NCBI RefSeq assembly: GCF_004363695.1
Contig: NZ_SNZC01000002.1
Span: forward strand, 434,001-498,000
Direction of reading: 5' to 3'
Length of the DNA: 64,000 nucleotides
Origin: Flavobacterium cheniae
GTDB taxonomy: Bacteria; Bacteroidota; Bacteroidia; Flavobacteriales; Flavobacteriaceae
How positions within the stretch are numbered: the stretch's first letter is position 1; every line of letters starts with the position of its first letter. Of the stretch, positions 6,386-16,715 are shown one piece after another. The position numbers and the translations under genes were made by a program. Under the pieces are notes generated by a model that was given only the letters and a program-made list of their open reading frames with translations, did not search any database and was not told the DNA's origin.

Positions 6386-8314
6386 CTATTTTTTTATAAA
6401 ATTTTTATGAATTGCACCTTCCGAAGTAGTAATTTTCATCACATGCATTCCCGAACTTAAGTTATCAATTCTAAAATCTGCCATTTGATGTGTTGCTAAT
6501 AGTTGCCCTAACGTATTGTAAATTTCTACTTTTTCTAATTGAGTAGTAGTTGGCATCATGATATGCAATTCGTCATTTGCAGGATTTGGGTAAACTGAAA
6601 TTGCTTCTTCTAGTTCAAAACTATTGTTTGATAATGTTGTTGAATTACTGCTTGAAATAATGTGTTTGTTTGGGTCAAAAATAACACCTGTTACTAAAAA
6701 CGGAACTGGCACCACGAATTGTTGATTATTAACCGTATTATTCACTACCACATCATGCGTTAATCCTCCTGCTCCTGTTAATCTAATTTCTAAAGGCATT
6801 TCAAAGAAAGCAACACTTGAATGTGACTGGGTTTGATTAACCGTAATTCGTGCTTGCCCTGTACCTAAGGTTTGAACAGCTAATGCGTACGATGGATATC
6901 CTTGCATATACACCCAATCATTAAAAAATTCATCCAAATTACTACCGTGAACCGCCTCTAGATGTCCTTTTAAATCATTTGTTTGCGCATACGCATACGC
7001 TAGATTTGTATCGTTTAAATAATTACGAAGTGCCAAGAAAAAATTAGCATCACCCATAACCCATCGCAACATATGAGTTACCATAGAGCCTTTGTTATAT
7101 GACAATCTACTACTAAAAATGCGCCCAACATTTAAAGCTTCAGCATCTGTTAGATAAAGTGCACCTCCTGTTTGCGAGGTAATATTTGTGATTTTTCCAT
7201 TTTTCCACGAAACAAAAGACGCATCGCCATCCAATTCTTCCACCATAATTCCTGCAGTATATTCTGTTAAACCTTCATTTAACCAAATATCTTTCCAAGA
7301 TCCGCAAGTAACTTTATTTCCAAACCATTGGTGACCCAACTCATGAGCAATTAAACTTCTCCCCCAACTTCCCATTGAAGACATTGTTGCATGTTCCATT
7401 CCACCACCCCATCCAAATTGCACATGACCATATTGCTCATTTCTGTAAGGATAAGGTCCAAATTTTTCTTCAAAAACATTCATTATTGGAACAGTTACAT
7501 CAAGCGCATTTCTATTTGTAGCAGTATTACTTTCAGGATACAAGTAATTATTTATTGGGAAAAACGGGCTCTCAACTGTTCCTAAACCTGCCTGAATATT
7601 ATACGTTGTATAATTTGTTACATTTAACGAAATTAAATAGGCAGGAATTGGGTAATTATGTCTAAAATGACGCGTTGTATTTCCTCCTGAAGTTACAGAA
7701 CTCTGCAACAAACCGTTTGAAACCCCAATGTAAGTATCTGGACAAGTGATATAAATATCAAAACTTGCTATTTTATCAGTCAAATCTTGTTTACATGGCC
7801 ACCAATCTCTTGCTCCAAAAGGCTCAGAAAGAGTAAAAATAACAGGTGTTCCACTATGAGTACTTCGAGTAAAACCGCCTTCTGCTTGAGGCGGAGAACC
7901 TGCATAAGTAATTTCTACTGTTGCACTATTTCCTGTTGTTAACGTTGATGGTAAATTAATGTTTAACTCATAGTTGCTTTGGTTAAAAGTAAGACTTGTA
8001 CTGTTCATTGTTACCGAACTTACTACTAAAGCTGTTGCCATATCAAAAGTAACTACATTCATATTAGAGAGCGCAGTAAAAGTAGTTTTAACAACACCAC
8101 TAATGTATGGCGTTGTATTGTTTGGATTTACTGTAAAACGCAACTCATGATACGTTACATCATAGTTTTGAGTATTGGGATTTACTCTTAGATTTTGCAA
8201 AGACGAAGCCGATTTCATTTCTGCTTCCACCATTCTTTCAAATTCGTTATTATCAGTTTGGGCAAAACCAATAACACCAAATAAGATTAGAAGACTTAAG
8301 GTAATTTTTTTCAT
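6386..8314 (-). CDS. M1 family aminopeptidase with a type IX secretion sorting domain
   Basis: I place the start at 8314, which gives a normal signal peptide (MKKITLSLLILFGVIGFAQ) and 642 residues. An upstream in-frame Met at 8344 would put ten odd residues before it. After the N-terminal beta domain come the substrate-binding 'GGGMEHATMSS' and the zinc motif 'HELGHQW' (about residue 324) with the third ligand in 'WLNEGLTEY', the gluzincin/M1 pattern. These enzymes remove N-terminal residues from peptides. The last 80 or so residues are a T9SS type A sorting domain ('VYPNPANDEL' ... 'IHKNFIKK'), so the enzyme is exported across the outer membrane and released or anchored outside. It probably feeds on extracellular peptides. 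Confidence 0.93.
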   Translation of the reverse strand: MKKITLSLLILFGVIGFAQTDNNEFERMVEAEMKSASSLQNLRVNPNTQNYDVTYHELRFTVNPNNTTPYISGVVKTTFTALSNMNVVTFDMATALVVSSVTMNSTSLTFNQSNYELNINLPSTLTTGNSATVEITYAGSPPQAEGGFTRSTHSGTPVIFTLSEPFGARDWWPCKQDLTDKIASFDIYITCPDTYIGVSNGLLQSSVTSGGNTTRHFRHNYPIPAYLISLNVTNYTTYNIQAGLGTVESPFFPINNYLYPESNTATNRNALDVTVPIMNVFEEKFGPYPYRNEQYGHVQFGWGGGMEHATMSSMGSWGRSLIAHELGHQWFGNKVTCGSWKDIWLNEGLTEYTAGIMVEELDGDASFVSWKNGKITNITSQTGGALYLTDAEALNVGRIFSSRLSYNKGSMVTHMLRWVMGDANFFLALRNYLNDTNLAYAYAQTNDLKGHLEAVHGSNLDEFFNDWVYMQGYPSYALAVQTLGTGQARITVNQTQSHSSVAFFEMPLEIRLTGAGGLTHDVVVNNTVNNQQFVVPVPFLVTGVIFDPNKHIISSSNSTTLSNNSFELEEAISVYPNPANDELHIMMPTTTQLEKVEIYNTLGQLLATHQMADFRIDNLSSGMHVMKITTSEGAIHKNFIKK

Positions 8315-8527
8315 TTTTTGTAGGTTATAAGATTTTGGGGGCAACTTTTAGTGATTTAATTTTATTAAAACCCAACAGAATTAAGCTTAAAATTATCAAT
8401 TTACATAAAAATTAAGCGAATATACAATAATATCTTTATTTTTAGAAAGGTTTGTGTGAGAATTTACTCAATTCACAAAAACACACAAGCTGTTGCTATT
8501 TTTACTCATTATCTAAATCCAATTTCT

Positions 8528-8535
8528 TAAATTTG
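8528..8535 (+). promoter_or_regulatory. -7 box upstream of serS
   Basis: TAAATTTG matches TAnnTTTG exactly, 22 bases before the serS start codon. The nearest TTG (8493-8495) is too far for the usual 18-20 base spacing, so only the -7 half is supported. Confidence 0.4.
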
Positions 8536-8557
8536 CAACCTTAAAATCCTATATATT

Positions 8558-9829
8558 ATGTTACAGATAGCGTACATTAGAGAAAACAAAGACGAAGTAG
8601 TAAAACGATTAGCTAAGAAAAACTTAGATGCTAAAAATGCGATTGAAGAAGTTATCGCATTAGACGAAAAAAGAAGAGCAACTCAAGCAGAATTAGACAC
8701 TATTAAATCCGAGTCAAATAAGCTATCCAAAGATATTGGAGATTTAATGAAAAGTGGCGAAAAAGCGAAAGCCGAAATTTTAAAAGAAAAATCGGTTCAA
8801 CTTCGTGAAAAAGACAAAGAGCTTACTGAAGTATTAAATGCTTTTGCCTCAAAATTACAAGAAGAATTATACAAATTACCTAATTTACCAGCAGACATCG
8901 TTCCGGAAGGAAAAACACCAGAAGAAAACCTAAACGTTTTTCAAGAAGGTGACATTCCTAAATTACATGAAGGTGCTTTACCTCACTGGGAATTAGCAAA
9001 AAAATACGATTTAATTGATTTTGAATTAGGAGTAAAAATCACAGGAGCAGGTTTCCCAGTTTACAAAGGAAAATGTGCCAAATTGCAACGTGCGTTAATC
9101 ACTTATTTCTTAGATAAAAATACCGATGCGGGTTACTTGGAATATCAAGTGCCTCACATGGTAAACGAAGCTTCTGGTTTTGGAACAGGACAATTACCTG
9201 ACAAAGAAGGGCAAATGTACCACGTAGGTGTTGATGATTTATATTTAATTCCAACTGCGGAAGTTCCAGTAACGAATATCTTTAGAGATGTATTGTTAAA
9301 CGAAAATGATTTACCAGTTCTTTGTACAGGATATACGCCTTGTTTCCGTCGTGAAGCAGGTTCATATGGCGCACACGTTCGTGGATTAAATCGTTTACAC
9401 CAATTTGATAAAGTAGAAATCGTTCGTATTGAACATCCAGACAATTCATACCAAGCATTAGACGGAATGGTAGAACACGTGAAAGGAATTTTACAAGAAT
9501 TAAAATTACCATACCGTATTTTAAGATTATGTGGCGGCGACATGAGTTTTGCTTCTGCCTTAACGTATGATTTCGAAGTTTATTCAACTGCGCAAGAGCG
9601 TTGGTTAGAAATTAGTTCGGTTTCTAATTTTGAAACGTTTCAAGCAAATCGTTTAAAACTACGTTTCAAAGACAAAGAAGGTAAAAACCAATTGGCACAC
9701 ACATTGAACGGAAGTTCATTAGCGTTACCAAGAGTATTAGCTGGAATTTTAGAAAACTACCAAACACCTGAAGGTATCGTAGTTCCTGAAGTTTTAAGAA
9801 AATACACTGGATTTGATATTATTAACTAA
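8558..9829 (+). CDS. serS: Serine-tRNA ligase
   Basis: A 423-residue cytoplasmic class II aminoacyl-tRNA synthetase that charges tRNA-Ser (and tRNA-Sec where present). It shows the N-terminal two-helix coiled-coil arm (about residues 1-110, rich in K/E) that grips the long variable arm of tRNA-Ser. Next come motif 2 in 'CFRREAGSYG' and motif 3 in 'LNGSSLALPRVLAGILE'. Length is normal for the bacterial family. It is the first rightward gene after the divergent M1 aminopeptidase and ends at an inverted repeat. Confidence 0.97.
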   Translation: MLQIAYIRENKDEVVKRLAKKNLDAKNAIEEVIALDEKRRATQAELDTIKSESNKLSKDIGDLMKSGEKAKAEILKEKSVQLREKDKELTEVLNAFASKLQEELYKLPNLPADIVPEGKTPEENLNVFQEGDIPKLHEGALPHWELAKKYDLIDFELGVKITGAGFPVYKGKCAKLQRALITYFLDKNTDAGYLEYQVPHMVNEASGFGTGQLPDKEGQMYHVGVDDLYLIPTAEVPVTNIFRDVLLNENDLPVLCTGYTPCFRREAGSYGAHVRGLNRLHQFDKVEIVRIEHPDNSYQALDGMVEHVKGILQELKLPYRILRLCGGDMSFASALTYDFEVYSTAQERWLEISSVSNFETFQANRLKLRFKDKEGKNQLAHTLNGSSLALPRVLAGILENYQTPEGIVVPEVLRKYTGFDIIN

Positions 9830-9844
9830 ACGTTAATCTTTATA

Positions 9845-9894
9845 AAATAATGTACTAATTTGACGCTAAAAAGTGTTACTTTAGTACATTATTT
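9845..9894 (+). terminator. Inverted repeat between serS and the TPR gene
   Basis: A perfect 14-bp inverted repeat (9845-9858 with 9881-9894) encloses a 22-base loop that can itself form a weak inner hairpin. It is followed by a T-rich stretch. It is the likely serS terminator, although the loop is long and the U-tract is broken. Confidence 0.5.
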
Positions 9895-9903
9895 GTTTTA
9901 TTT

Positions 9904-11685
9904 ATGTTGCAAAAAATTGCTTTTTTCATACTCTTTTTGTCCTCGTTTTGGGTTTCGGCACAGAACGAGCAATTGGCCATGGACTATTTTGAAAAAGGCG
10001 AATTTCAAAAAGCATTGACTTTATTTGAGGAAATTTCGACAAAACAACCTTCAAATTATTTCTTTTTTCAAAGAGTAATTGATTGCTACCAACAATTGCA
10101 ACAATATGATAAAGCAGAAAATGCCATTACAAAACGAAAAGACAAATACAACCAACCTTTGTTGTATATTGAATTGGGTTACAATTACCAACTTCAAAAA
10201 AATACCGAAAAAGCAGATAAAAATTACGAATTAGCCATTCAAGAAGTTGAAAAAGAGCCGAATTACGCATATCAAGTTGCTAATTCCTTTGAGAAAAAAG
10301 TGTTGCTAACTTGGGCTTTAAAAGCGTATGAAACCGCACAAAAGAAAAATTCTAATCTAAATTTCGATTATCAAACCGCCATGGTTCAAGGACAATTAGG
10401 TAATTTAGAAGTGATGCTGAACAAACTATTAGATTACGGATACAATACTCCAGAAGGAACTCCAATGGTTCAAAACCAATTGACCCGTTTTTTAATGGAT
10501 GATTCTGATGGTTCTTTCGCTGCAACTATTCGAAAAAACTTATTGCTTAGAACGCAAAAATCACAAGATGTGTATTGGAACCAATTTTTGAGTTGGTTTT
10601 TCGTTCAACAAAAGGAATACGGAAAAGCCTTTGTTCAAGAGAAAGCAGTTTATAAAAGAAATCCTGAAAGTTTTTATAACATTGTCACTTTGGGAAGTAT
10701 GGCAGTAGAAGAAAAACAATTTGATGACGCAAAACTTATTTTAGAATTTGTTTTAGAAAACACTCAGGATTTGGAATTACAAATGAAAGCGCATCATTTT
10801 CTAATTTCGATGGAAATGGAATCGGCAACTTCAAAAGAGTATCCTGTAATCGATTTGAAACTTCAAGAATTAGTGAAAAAATACGGCATTAGTCCGTATT
10901 CATTAGACTTGCAAATTCTTTCAGCCCATTTTAAAACGTTTTATCTGAATCAATCAAAATCAGGAATTGAACTTTTACAAAACACATTAAAATTACCATT
11001 AAACTTGCGAGATCAATCAAAAGTGAAAATGGAATTAGCTGATATTATGGTGTATGATGAAAAATTCAATCAAGCCATTTTATATTATGCACAAGTAGAA
11101 GATAATTTAAAAAATGATGTTTTAGCTCACGAAGCAAGCCTAAAATTAGCCAAAGCAAACTTCTACAAAAAAGATTTCGACTGGACGTTGCAACAAGTAA
11201 AAGTCTTAAAACAATCACCAAGTTTGCTAATTGCAAATGATGCTATCGAAATGTTTTTACTTATCCAAGACAATTCTGCCGAAGACAGTTTGCGAGTGGC
11301 ACTTCAAGCTTATGCTAAAGCCGATTTACAAATGTATCAAAACAAAAACGAAGAAGCTTTGCAATCGTTCTTAGCTATTTTACAAAAACACAAAGGTGAA
11401 AGTATTGAAGAAAGCACATTGTTTAAAGTTGGGAAAATTTACGAAGAGAAGAAAGATTATCTGAAAGCATTAAGTTATTACCAAAACATTTTAGATAATT
11501 ACAAAGACGGGATTTACAAAGATGAAGCCTTATTTTTTTCCGCAGAGATTTATAGAAAATATCTTTTAGACAATGAAAAAGCAAAACCTTTGTATGAAAA
11601 AATGGTTTTAGAACATCCTGATAGTTTGTATTATACAGAAAGTAGAAAACAATATAGAACTTTGAGAGGCGATACAACTATTTAG
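9904..11685 (+). CDS. Secreted or periplasmic TPR protein
   Basis: A 593-residue protein with a signal peptide (MLQKIAFFILFLSSFWVSAQ) and then helical repeats throughout. Clear TPR units include 'AMDYFEKGEFQKALTLFEEI', 'AENAITKRKDKYNQPLLYIELGYNY', and near the end 'LFKVGKIYEEKKDYLKALSYYQNIL'. TPR arrays are protein-interaction scaffolds and give no catalytic function. The gene precedes DUF4286-rsmA-mgtE by 59 bases on the same strand and may be read with them. A role in envelope assembly is plausible but not shown. Confidence 0.75.
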   Translation: MLQKIAFFILFLSSFWVSAQNEQLAMDYFEKGEFQKALTLFEEISTKQPSNYFFFQRVIDCYQQLQQYDKAENAITKRKDKYNQPLLYIELGYNYQLQKNTEKADKNYELAIQEVEKEPNYAYQVANSFEKKVLLTWALKAYETAQKKNSNLNFDYQTAMVQGQLGNLEVMLNKLLDYGYNTPEGTPMVQNQLTRFLMDDSDGSFAATIRKNLLLRTQKSQDVYWNQFLSWFFVQQKEYGKAFVQEKAVYKRNPESFYNIVTLGSMAVEEKQFDDAKLILEFVLENTQDLELQMKAHHFLISMEMESATSKEYPVIDLKLQELVKKYGISPYSLDLQILSAHFKTFYLNQSKSGIELLQNTLKLPLNLRDQSKVKMELADIMVYDEKFNQAILYYAQVEDNLKNDVLAHEASLKLAKANFYKKDFDWTLQQVKVLKQSPSLLIANDAIEMFLLIQDNSAEDSLRVALQAYAKADLQMYQNKNEEALQSFLAILQKHKGESIEESTLFKVGKIYEEKKDYLKALSYYQNILDNYKDGIYKDEALFFSAEIYRKYLLDNEKAKPLYEKMVLEHPDSLYYTESRKQYRTLRGDTTI

Positions 11686-11744
11686 AGGAAAGAAGAAAGA
11701 AACAAGAGAAAAGATATTTTTAGTTAAACAATTAAAAAAGAATA

Positions 11745-12071
11745 ATGATTATATATAACGTAACAGTAAACGTAGATGAAAGCATTCACCATGATTGGTT
11801 AAAATGGATGCAAAACAAACATATTAACGATGTTTTAGCAACAGGTTTGTTTACCAATGCTAAAATGGTTCGAGTAGTGGTGGAAGAAGAAATGGGAGGC
11901 ACAACCTATGCCGTACAATATTTCACGGATTCGAGAGCAAAACTAGAAGATTATTACCAAAACCACGCACCGAGATTACGCCAGGAAGGACTACATCTTT
12001 TTGCAGATAAAATGTTAGCTTTTAGAACTGAGTTGGAAGTAATGGGAGAATTCTACGGAGAAACAAATTAA
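11745..12071 (+). CDS. DUF4286 family protein
   Basis: A 108-residue soluble protein with the typical opening '[22 protein letters not shown]' split by a helix and the sequence 'GTTYAVQYF', then '[20 protein letters not shown]'. This matches the Bacteroidota family DUF4286, an alpha/beta ferredoxin-like fold of unknown function. It stands one base upstream of rsmA, an arrangement often seen in Flavobacteriaceae, which suggests a link with ribosome maturation or simple co-expression. Confidence 0.85.
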   Translation: MIIYNVTVNVDESIHHDWLKWMQNKHINDVLATGLFTNAKMVRVVVEEEMGGTTYAVQYFTDSRAKLEDYYQNHAPRLRQEGLHLFADKMLAFRTELEVMGEFYGETN

Positions 12072-12072
12072 A

Positions 12073-12852
12073 ATGGAAAAAGTAAGCGCAAAAAAACACT
12101 TAGGACAACATTTCCTAAAAGACGAAAGTATTGCAAAAGATATTGCTGATACACTTTCGCTGGAAGGCTATTCAAAAATTTTGGAAATTGGTCCAGGAAT
12201 GGGTGTTTTAACCAAATATTTATTAGACAAACCAACCGAAACCTTTGTAATTGAAATCGACAAAGAATCGGTTGAATATTTGGGTGTTCACTTTCCAAAA
12301 TTAGAAAATCATATCATTTCGAAAGATTTTTTAAAATACAATTTAAACGAAGTTTTCAATGACGAACCTTTTGCAATCATTGGAAATTTCCCTTACAATA
12401 TTTCAACTCAAATTGTGTTCAAAACCTTAGAAATGCGCGACCAAATTCCAGAATTTGCTGGCATGTTTCAAAAAGAAGTTGCCCAACGAATTTGCGAGAA
12501 AAAAGGAAGTAAAGTCTACGGAATTTTATCGGTTTTAACACAAGCATTTTATGACGCGGAATACCTATTTACGGTTCCGCCTAATGTTTTTAATCCACCA
12601 CCAAAAGTAGATTCTGGTGTGTTACGATTAAGAAGAAAAGCAGATTACTCATTACCATGTGATGAAAAAATGTTCTTTAGAGTAGTAAAAACCGCTTTTC
12701 AACAAAGAAGAAAAACATTGCGAAATAGCTTAAAAACATTCAATTTTTCTGATAATTTAAAATTAGACACTATCTTTGACCTCCGTCCGGAACAACTAAC
12801 GGTGGAACAATTTATATCAATTACCCAAAAAATAACAGCCGATGGAGTTTAA
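12073..12852 (+). CDS. rsmA: 16S rRNA (adenine(1518)-N6/adenine(1519)-N6)-dimethyltransferase RsmA/KsgA
   Basis: A 259-residue S-adenosylmethionine-dependent enzyme that dimethylates two adjacent adenines in helix 45 of 16S rRNA late in small-subunit assembly. It shows '[11 protein letters not shown]' at the N-terminus, SAM motif I '[11 protein letters not shown]' (about 38-48), the catalytic 'GNFPYNIST' (motif IV) and the C-terminal '[12 protein letters not shown]' rRNA-binding helix. Loss of this enzyme gives kasugamycin resistance in many bacteria. Its end overlaps the start of mgtE by 11 bases, so the two are translationally coupled. Confidence 0.97.
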   Translation: MEKVSAKKHLGQHFLKDESIAKDIADTLSLEGYSKILEIGPGMGVLTKYLLDKPTETFVIEIDKESVEYLGVHFPKLENHIISKDFLKYNLNEVFNDEPFAIIGNFPYNISTQIVFKTLEMRDQIPEFAGMFQKEVAQRICEKKGSKVYGILSVLTQAFYDAEYLFTVPPNVFNPPPKVDSGVLRLRRKADYSLPCDEKMFFRVVKTAFQQRRKTLRNSLKTFNFSDNLKLDTIFDLRPEQLTVEQFISITQKITADGV

Positions 12853-14194
12853 AATCAGCAGAGAGTTTCTATCTGAAATAGAACAACTTATAAGTGAAAA
12901 CAAGTCGCAAGAATTACTTTTGCTTCTTGAAGATATTCACTTTGCTGATATTGCCGAAATCATGGAAGAACTCGATGATTATGGCGCTGGCTATATTTTT
13001 AACACCTTAGATTCTGAAAAAACAGCCGAAATTCTTCTGGAATTAGACGAAGAAGTTCGTGAAAAAATCTTACGTAATCTTTCACCAAAAGAAATCGCAG
13101 AAGAGCTTGACGAATTAAGCACAGACGACGCTGCTGATATTATTGCCGAATTACCTCAACACAAAAAAGAACAAGTAATTTCGGAATTAGAAGACGTTGA
13201 ACACGCCAAAGACATTGTAGATTTATTGCGCTACGATGAAGATTCTGCTGGTGGTTTGATGGGGAAAGAATTGGTAAAAGTTAATGAAAATTGGAACGTT
13301 TTAACTTGCGTAAAAGAAATGCGCGCTCAGGCCGAAAATGTTTCAAGAGTACATTCAATATATGTGGTGGATGATGAAGATCGATTAAAAGGCCGATTAT
13401 CCTTAAAAGATTTATTAACCACCTCAACAAAAACCCATATTAGTGAAGTTTATATCAAAAAAGTAGACTATGTAAAAGTAGACACTAAAGATGTAGAAGT
13501 TGCGCGAATCATGCAAAAATATGACTTGGAAGCCATTCCGGTTGTAGATGAATTAGGTCGTTTAGTTGGTCGTATTACTATTGATGATATTATCGATGTC
13601 ATCAAAGAAGAAGCCGACAAAGATTACCAGTTGGCAGCGGGTATTTCGCAAGACGTTGAAGCCGATGACAGTATTTTAGAACTAACAAAAGCACGCTTGC
13701 CTTGGTTAGTTTTAGCATTATTTGGTGGATTTATTTCGGTACACGTTTTGGGAATTTTTGAACCAGTCATGAAATTTCATCCCGAATTATTTTTCTTTAC
13801 ACCGCTAATTGCCGCAATGGCTGGAAACGTTGGAGTTCAATCTTCTGCAATTATTGTACAAGGTTTAGCAAACAACACTATTATTGGTCCAGTTGTTGAA
13901 CGTTTATTAAAAGAACTTTCTTTGAGTTTATTAAACGGAGTGATTCTTTCGATAATCTTATTAGCTGGTAGTTACTTCTTATTAGGATACGAAATCCATG
14001 TAGGTTACACCGTTTCAATTGCTCTACTTTCAGTAATTATTATGGCATCGTTAATTGGAACTTTTATTCCTATCATCTTAAATAAATACGGCGTTGACCC
14101 TGCATTAGCAACAGGTCCTTTTATTACTACAAGTAACGATATCTTAGGAATTTTGACTTATTTTACTATTGCTAAGATTATTTTGGGGATATAA
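12842..14194 (+). CDS. mgtE: Magnesium transporter MgtE
   Basis: A 450-residue Mg2+ channel of the inner membrane. The N domain (about 1-130) has the acidic helical repeats '[14 protein letters not shown]' and '[15 protein letters not shown]'. Two CBS domains (about 135-255), with '[21 protein letters not shown]', sense cytoplasmic Mg2+ and gate the pore. Five membrane segments fill 280-450, including the conserved '[20 protein letters not shown]'. It overlaps rsmA by 11 bases. Its 3' end overlaps the end of the convergent gene (14178-14870) by 17 bases, leaving no room for a terminator. Confidence 0.96.
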   Translation: MEFKISREFLSEIEQLISENKSQELLLLLEDIHFADIAEIMEELDDYGAGYIFNTLDSEKTAEILLELDEEVREKILRNLSPKEIAEELDELSTDDAADIIAELPQHKKEQVISELEDVEHAKDIVDLLRYDEDSAGGLMGKELVKVNENWNVLTCVKEMRAQAENVSRVHSIYVVDDEDRLKGRLSLKDLLTTSTKTHISEVYIKKVDYVKVDTKDVEVARIMQKYDLEAIPVVDELGRLVGRITIDDIIDVIKEEADKDYQLAAGISQDVEADDSILELTKARLPWLVLALFGGFISVHVLGIFEPVMKFHPELFFFTPLIAAMAGNVGVQSSAIIVQGLANNTIIGPVVERLLKELSLSLLNGVILSIILLAGSYFLLGYEIHVGYTVSIALLSVIIMASLIGTFIPIILNKYGVDPALATGPFITTSNDILGILTYFTIAKIILGI

Positions 14195-14870
14195 TTAACT
14201 TTGTATAATTACAATCTTTGGGGATTATCAATTTTTTATCAATTTTCGTAAGTGCTTTTAATTCAAATTTAAAGACAACTTTTCTATCTGAATTTAGATG
14301 ATACATCATTTTTAAAAGACCATTTGGAATATTTTTCTCCGATTTCCATTCTTCATAAGGAGTTGAATCTGTTAGAAAGGGTAAAAAATTTGGAGATTCT
14401 TTTGAGACTATATAGTGATATTCAACAATTTTTTTTCTTTTGATATAACTCAAACTCTTATTTGATTTAATAGCATAATGATAATATAGTGTGTCATTTA
14501 TCAATGTATCATTATAATTTACAAAATCGTATTCCTTTATTTTATGTTTATTAGGATTTCCTGATTTAATTACATCATTACAATCAATATTTACAACTTC
14601 TGATTTAAAAAACAATTCTTTATTAGCTTTAGATCTTACAGAAATTTCTTTGTCTCTATCAATCATTCTAAAATCAACATGTGTTGAATCTTTATAGTTA
14701 GTTAACTCAGTAAAAAAATCATTGTCATTAGAGTTAATATAACAAATTCTTTCAAAATTTTTATCTTGAAAACTTACATTATAAACTAATACATAATCAA
14801 AATGATAGCTATTTTGTGAAAAACCTAAACTTCCAACAAAACAAAATAACAATAGAAAAAAACGTTTCAT
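14178..14870 (-). CDS. Secreted protein of unknown function
   Basis: A 230-residue protein with a clean signal peptide (MKRFFLLLFCFVGSLGFSQ). The rest is rich in Asn, Asp, Lys and Tyr, and alternates short strands ('YHFDYVLVYNVSF', 'HVDFRMIDRDKEISV', 'KVVFKFELKALTKI'), suggesting a beta-rich periplasmic or surface protein. No membrane segment, sorting domain or catalytic motif is visible, and I do not recognise a family. It is monocistronic and convergent with mgtE. Confidence 0.6.
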   Translation of the reverse strand: MKRFFLLLFCFVGSLGFSQNSYHFDYVLVYNVSFQDKNFERICYINSNDNDFFTELTNYKDSTHVDFRMIDRDKEISVRSKANKELFFKSEVVNIDCNDVIKSGNPNKHKIKEYDFVNYNDTLINDTLYYHYAIKSNKSLSYIKRKKIVEYHYIVSKESPNFLPFLTDSTPYEEWKSEKNIPNGLLKMMYHLNSDRKVVFKFELKALTKIDKKLIIPKDCNYTKLIISPK

Positions 14871-14969
14871 AACTCTATATTTTCTTACAATTTTACAAAA
14901 TTTTTAAAACGCTTCCCAACCTTTTCCATTTTATTTCACTCTATACAATAAACACTAAAGTTTATAGAG

Positions 14970-16574
14970 ATGAAAAAAATACTTGCATTTGCATTATTAT
15001 GTTTTTCGGCAATAGGATTTGCTCAAAAACCAATTTTTACTTCCGCTAAAATTAAAAGCGCGACAGTTTATAGTAATTCAGCTGAATTGTTACAATCGGC
15101 AGCCGTAACACTTCCTTCCGGAACTAGTGAGATTGTTATTAAAAATGTTGCTGATTATGTAAATGAGAATACCATTCAAATTGGTGCTCCGTCTAATGTT
15201 ACAGTTTTATCGGTTCAGTTTACACGCAATTTTATTTCGGAATATGAAATTGATGAAAGCAATCCGATGATTAAAAGAGTTCGTGATAGTATTATGCTTA
15301 TCGAAAAAGAAATGGGAAAAATTGCCAATGAAAAAGTATCCTATTCCAAAACGATTGATTTATTAGATAAAAATCAAAATGTTGCTGGGCAAAATTCAGG
15401 TTTAAATGTATCTGAGTTAATCAAATTAGTAGATTATTATAGAGCTAAAAGAAACGAGTTGAGTAATTTGGTTGATACATTAATCGAGAAAGAAAACAAG
15501 TTAAAAGACAAACTATCAAAACTGAATTCTAAATTAGAATTGAATACTCAAAAACAAGAAAAATCTTCGCAAGGTAAATTAGTGTTACAAGTTATGACTG
15601 ATGTTGCAAGTTCAGTTAATTTAGATATCAATTACCTTACAAACAACGCTTCGTGGTCACCATTTTACGATTTACGTGCCGACAATATCAACTCACCAAT
15701 CAACCTAATGTACAAAGCAAAAGTGGTACAAAACACAGGAATTGATTGGAAAAAAGTAAAACTAACACTTTCAAGTGGTAATCCAAATCAAAATAACACT
15801 GCCCCAATTTTACAAGCTTGGTTTTTACGATATGGCTATCCGAGAACTTATAATAATAGTAATGTTGTTATGAATTCTGTTGCGATAAGAGGAGCTGTTT
15901 CATATGATAAAAAAGCAGAAATGGATGAATCCTCTATTTCAAATTACACTACAATAAATGAAAACCAATTAAATATTTCTTTTGATATTGATATTCCATA
16001 TGACATTTTATCGAATGGAAAAGCACATAGTGTTGCCTTGAAAGATTTAAAATTACCAGCAACATATAAATATTACGCCGTTCCAAAAGTGGAAAAAGAA
16101 GCCTTTTTGTTAGCTGAAATTAGCGAATATTCTAAATTCAATTTGTTACCTGGTGAAGCGAATATAATCTTCGAAGGCATGTATGTGGGTAAAACCATGA
16201 TTAACCCAAATCAAACATCTGATACGTTGAATTTGAGTATGGGAAGAGATAAAAAAATCGCCATCAAACGAGAAAAAATTGCGGATAAATCGGGAACTAA
16301 ATTCTTGTCGGGATATAAAGAACAAACTTTTACTTACGATATCACCGTAAAAAACAACAAAAAAGAAGCAATTGAAATGTTGTTGAAAGATCAATATCCA
16401 ATCAGTACCGATAAAGAAATCACCATCGAATTATTAGACAACGGAAAAGCAAAAGTAAATGCCGAAACCGGAATTCTAACTTGGGATGTGAAACTTAACG
16501 CTGGAGAAACTAAGAAATTCAGAATCAGTTATAAGGTCAAATATCCGAAGGATAAGTTTATAGATAATTTGTAA
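14970..16574 (+). CDS. DUF4139 domain protein (MuiA-like)
   Basis: A 534-residue exported protein with signal peptide MKKILAFALLCFSAIGFAQ. The N-terminal DUF4140 region (about 25-120) contains 'SAKIKSATVYSNSAELLQSA'. A charged coiled coil follows (about 95-195). The C-terminal DUF4139 region (about 205-530) includes 'YLTNNASWSPFYDLRADN' and ends 'GETKKFRISYKVKYP'. This is the architecture of the family sometimes called mucoidy inhibitor A; its molecular function is unknown. In place of the usual linker there is a short insertion around residues 290-330 that looks like a fragment of a carboxypeptidase-regulatory motif (VVMNSVAIRGAVSYD). Confidence 0.8.
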   Translation: MKKILAFALLCFSAIGFAQKPIFTSAKIKSATVYSNSAELLQSAAVTLPSGTSEIVIKNVADYVNENTIQIGAPSNVTVLSVQFTRNFISEYEIDESNPMIKRVRDSIMLIEKEMGKIANEKVSYSKTIDLLDKNQNVAGQNSGLNVSELIKLVDYYRAKRNELSNLVDTLIEKENKLKDKLSKLNSKLELNTQKQEKSSQGKLVLQVMTDVASSVNLDINYLTNNASWSPFYDLRADNINSPINLMYKAKVVQNTGIDWKKVKLTLSSGNPNQNNTAPILQAWFLRYGYPRTYNNSNVVMNSVAIRGAVSYDKKAEMDESSISNYTTINENQLNISFDIDIPYDILSNGKAHSVALKDLKLPATYKYYAVPKVEKEAFLLAEISEYSKFNLLPGEANIIFEGMYVGKTMINPNQTSDTLNLSMGRDKKIAIKREKIADKSGTKFLSGYKEQTFTYDITVKNNKKEAIEMLLKDQYPISTDKEITIELLDNGKAKVNAETGILTWDVKLNAGETKKFRISYKVKYPKDKFIDNL

Positions 16575-16585
16575 AAAAACACTTT

Positions 16586-16643
16586 GTCAAGCTGAACTCG
16601 TTTCAGCTTCTCAAACTGGATTCTGAAACAAGTTCAGAATGAC
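16586..16643. repeat. Palindromic dispersed repeat (REP-like)
   Basis: Imperfect inverted repeat with arms at 16586-16606 and 16623-16643 (about 17 of 21 bases pair). The right arm, starting 'ctgaaacaagttcag', recurs with one change inside the gene at 55642-56487 (positions 56272-56293). This is a REP-type element that is shared between an intergenic site and a coding sequence in this window. Confidence 0.7.
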
Positions 16644-16648
16644 AAAAA

Positions 16649-16707
16649 ATCAGTGTTCAGAAGTAAGTGTTCAGTATATAACTGATTACTTATAACTGAA
16701 CACTGAT
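16649..16707. terminator. Large inverted repeat between convergent genes
   Basis: A 12-bp perfect inverted repeat (16649-16660 with 16696-16707), with the motif 'gtgttcag' repeated in between. It separates the rightward DUF4139 gene from the leftward aldo/keto reductase and may act as a bidirectional terminator, or be a second dispersed repeat. Confidence 0.4.
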
Positions 16708-16715
16708 TACTTTTT

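Noticed and set aside
9154..9587. Two leftward frames of 129 and 101 residues
   Set aside because: Both lie inside serS on the opposite strand, with no recognisable motifs.
16649..16707. Operator or regulatory site made of 'gtgttcag' repeats
   Set aside because: It lies between two convergent gene ends, so an operator makes no sense; terminator or repeat is more likely.
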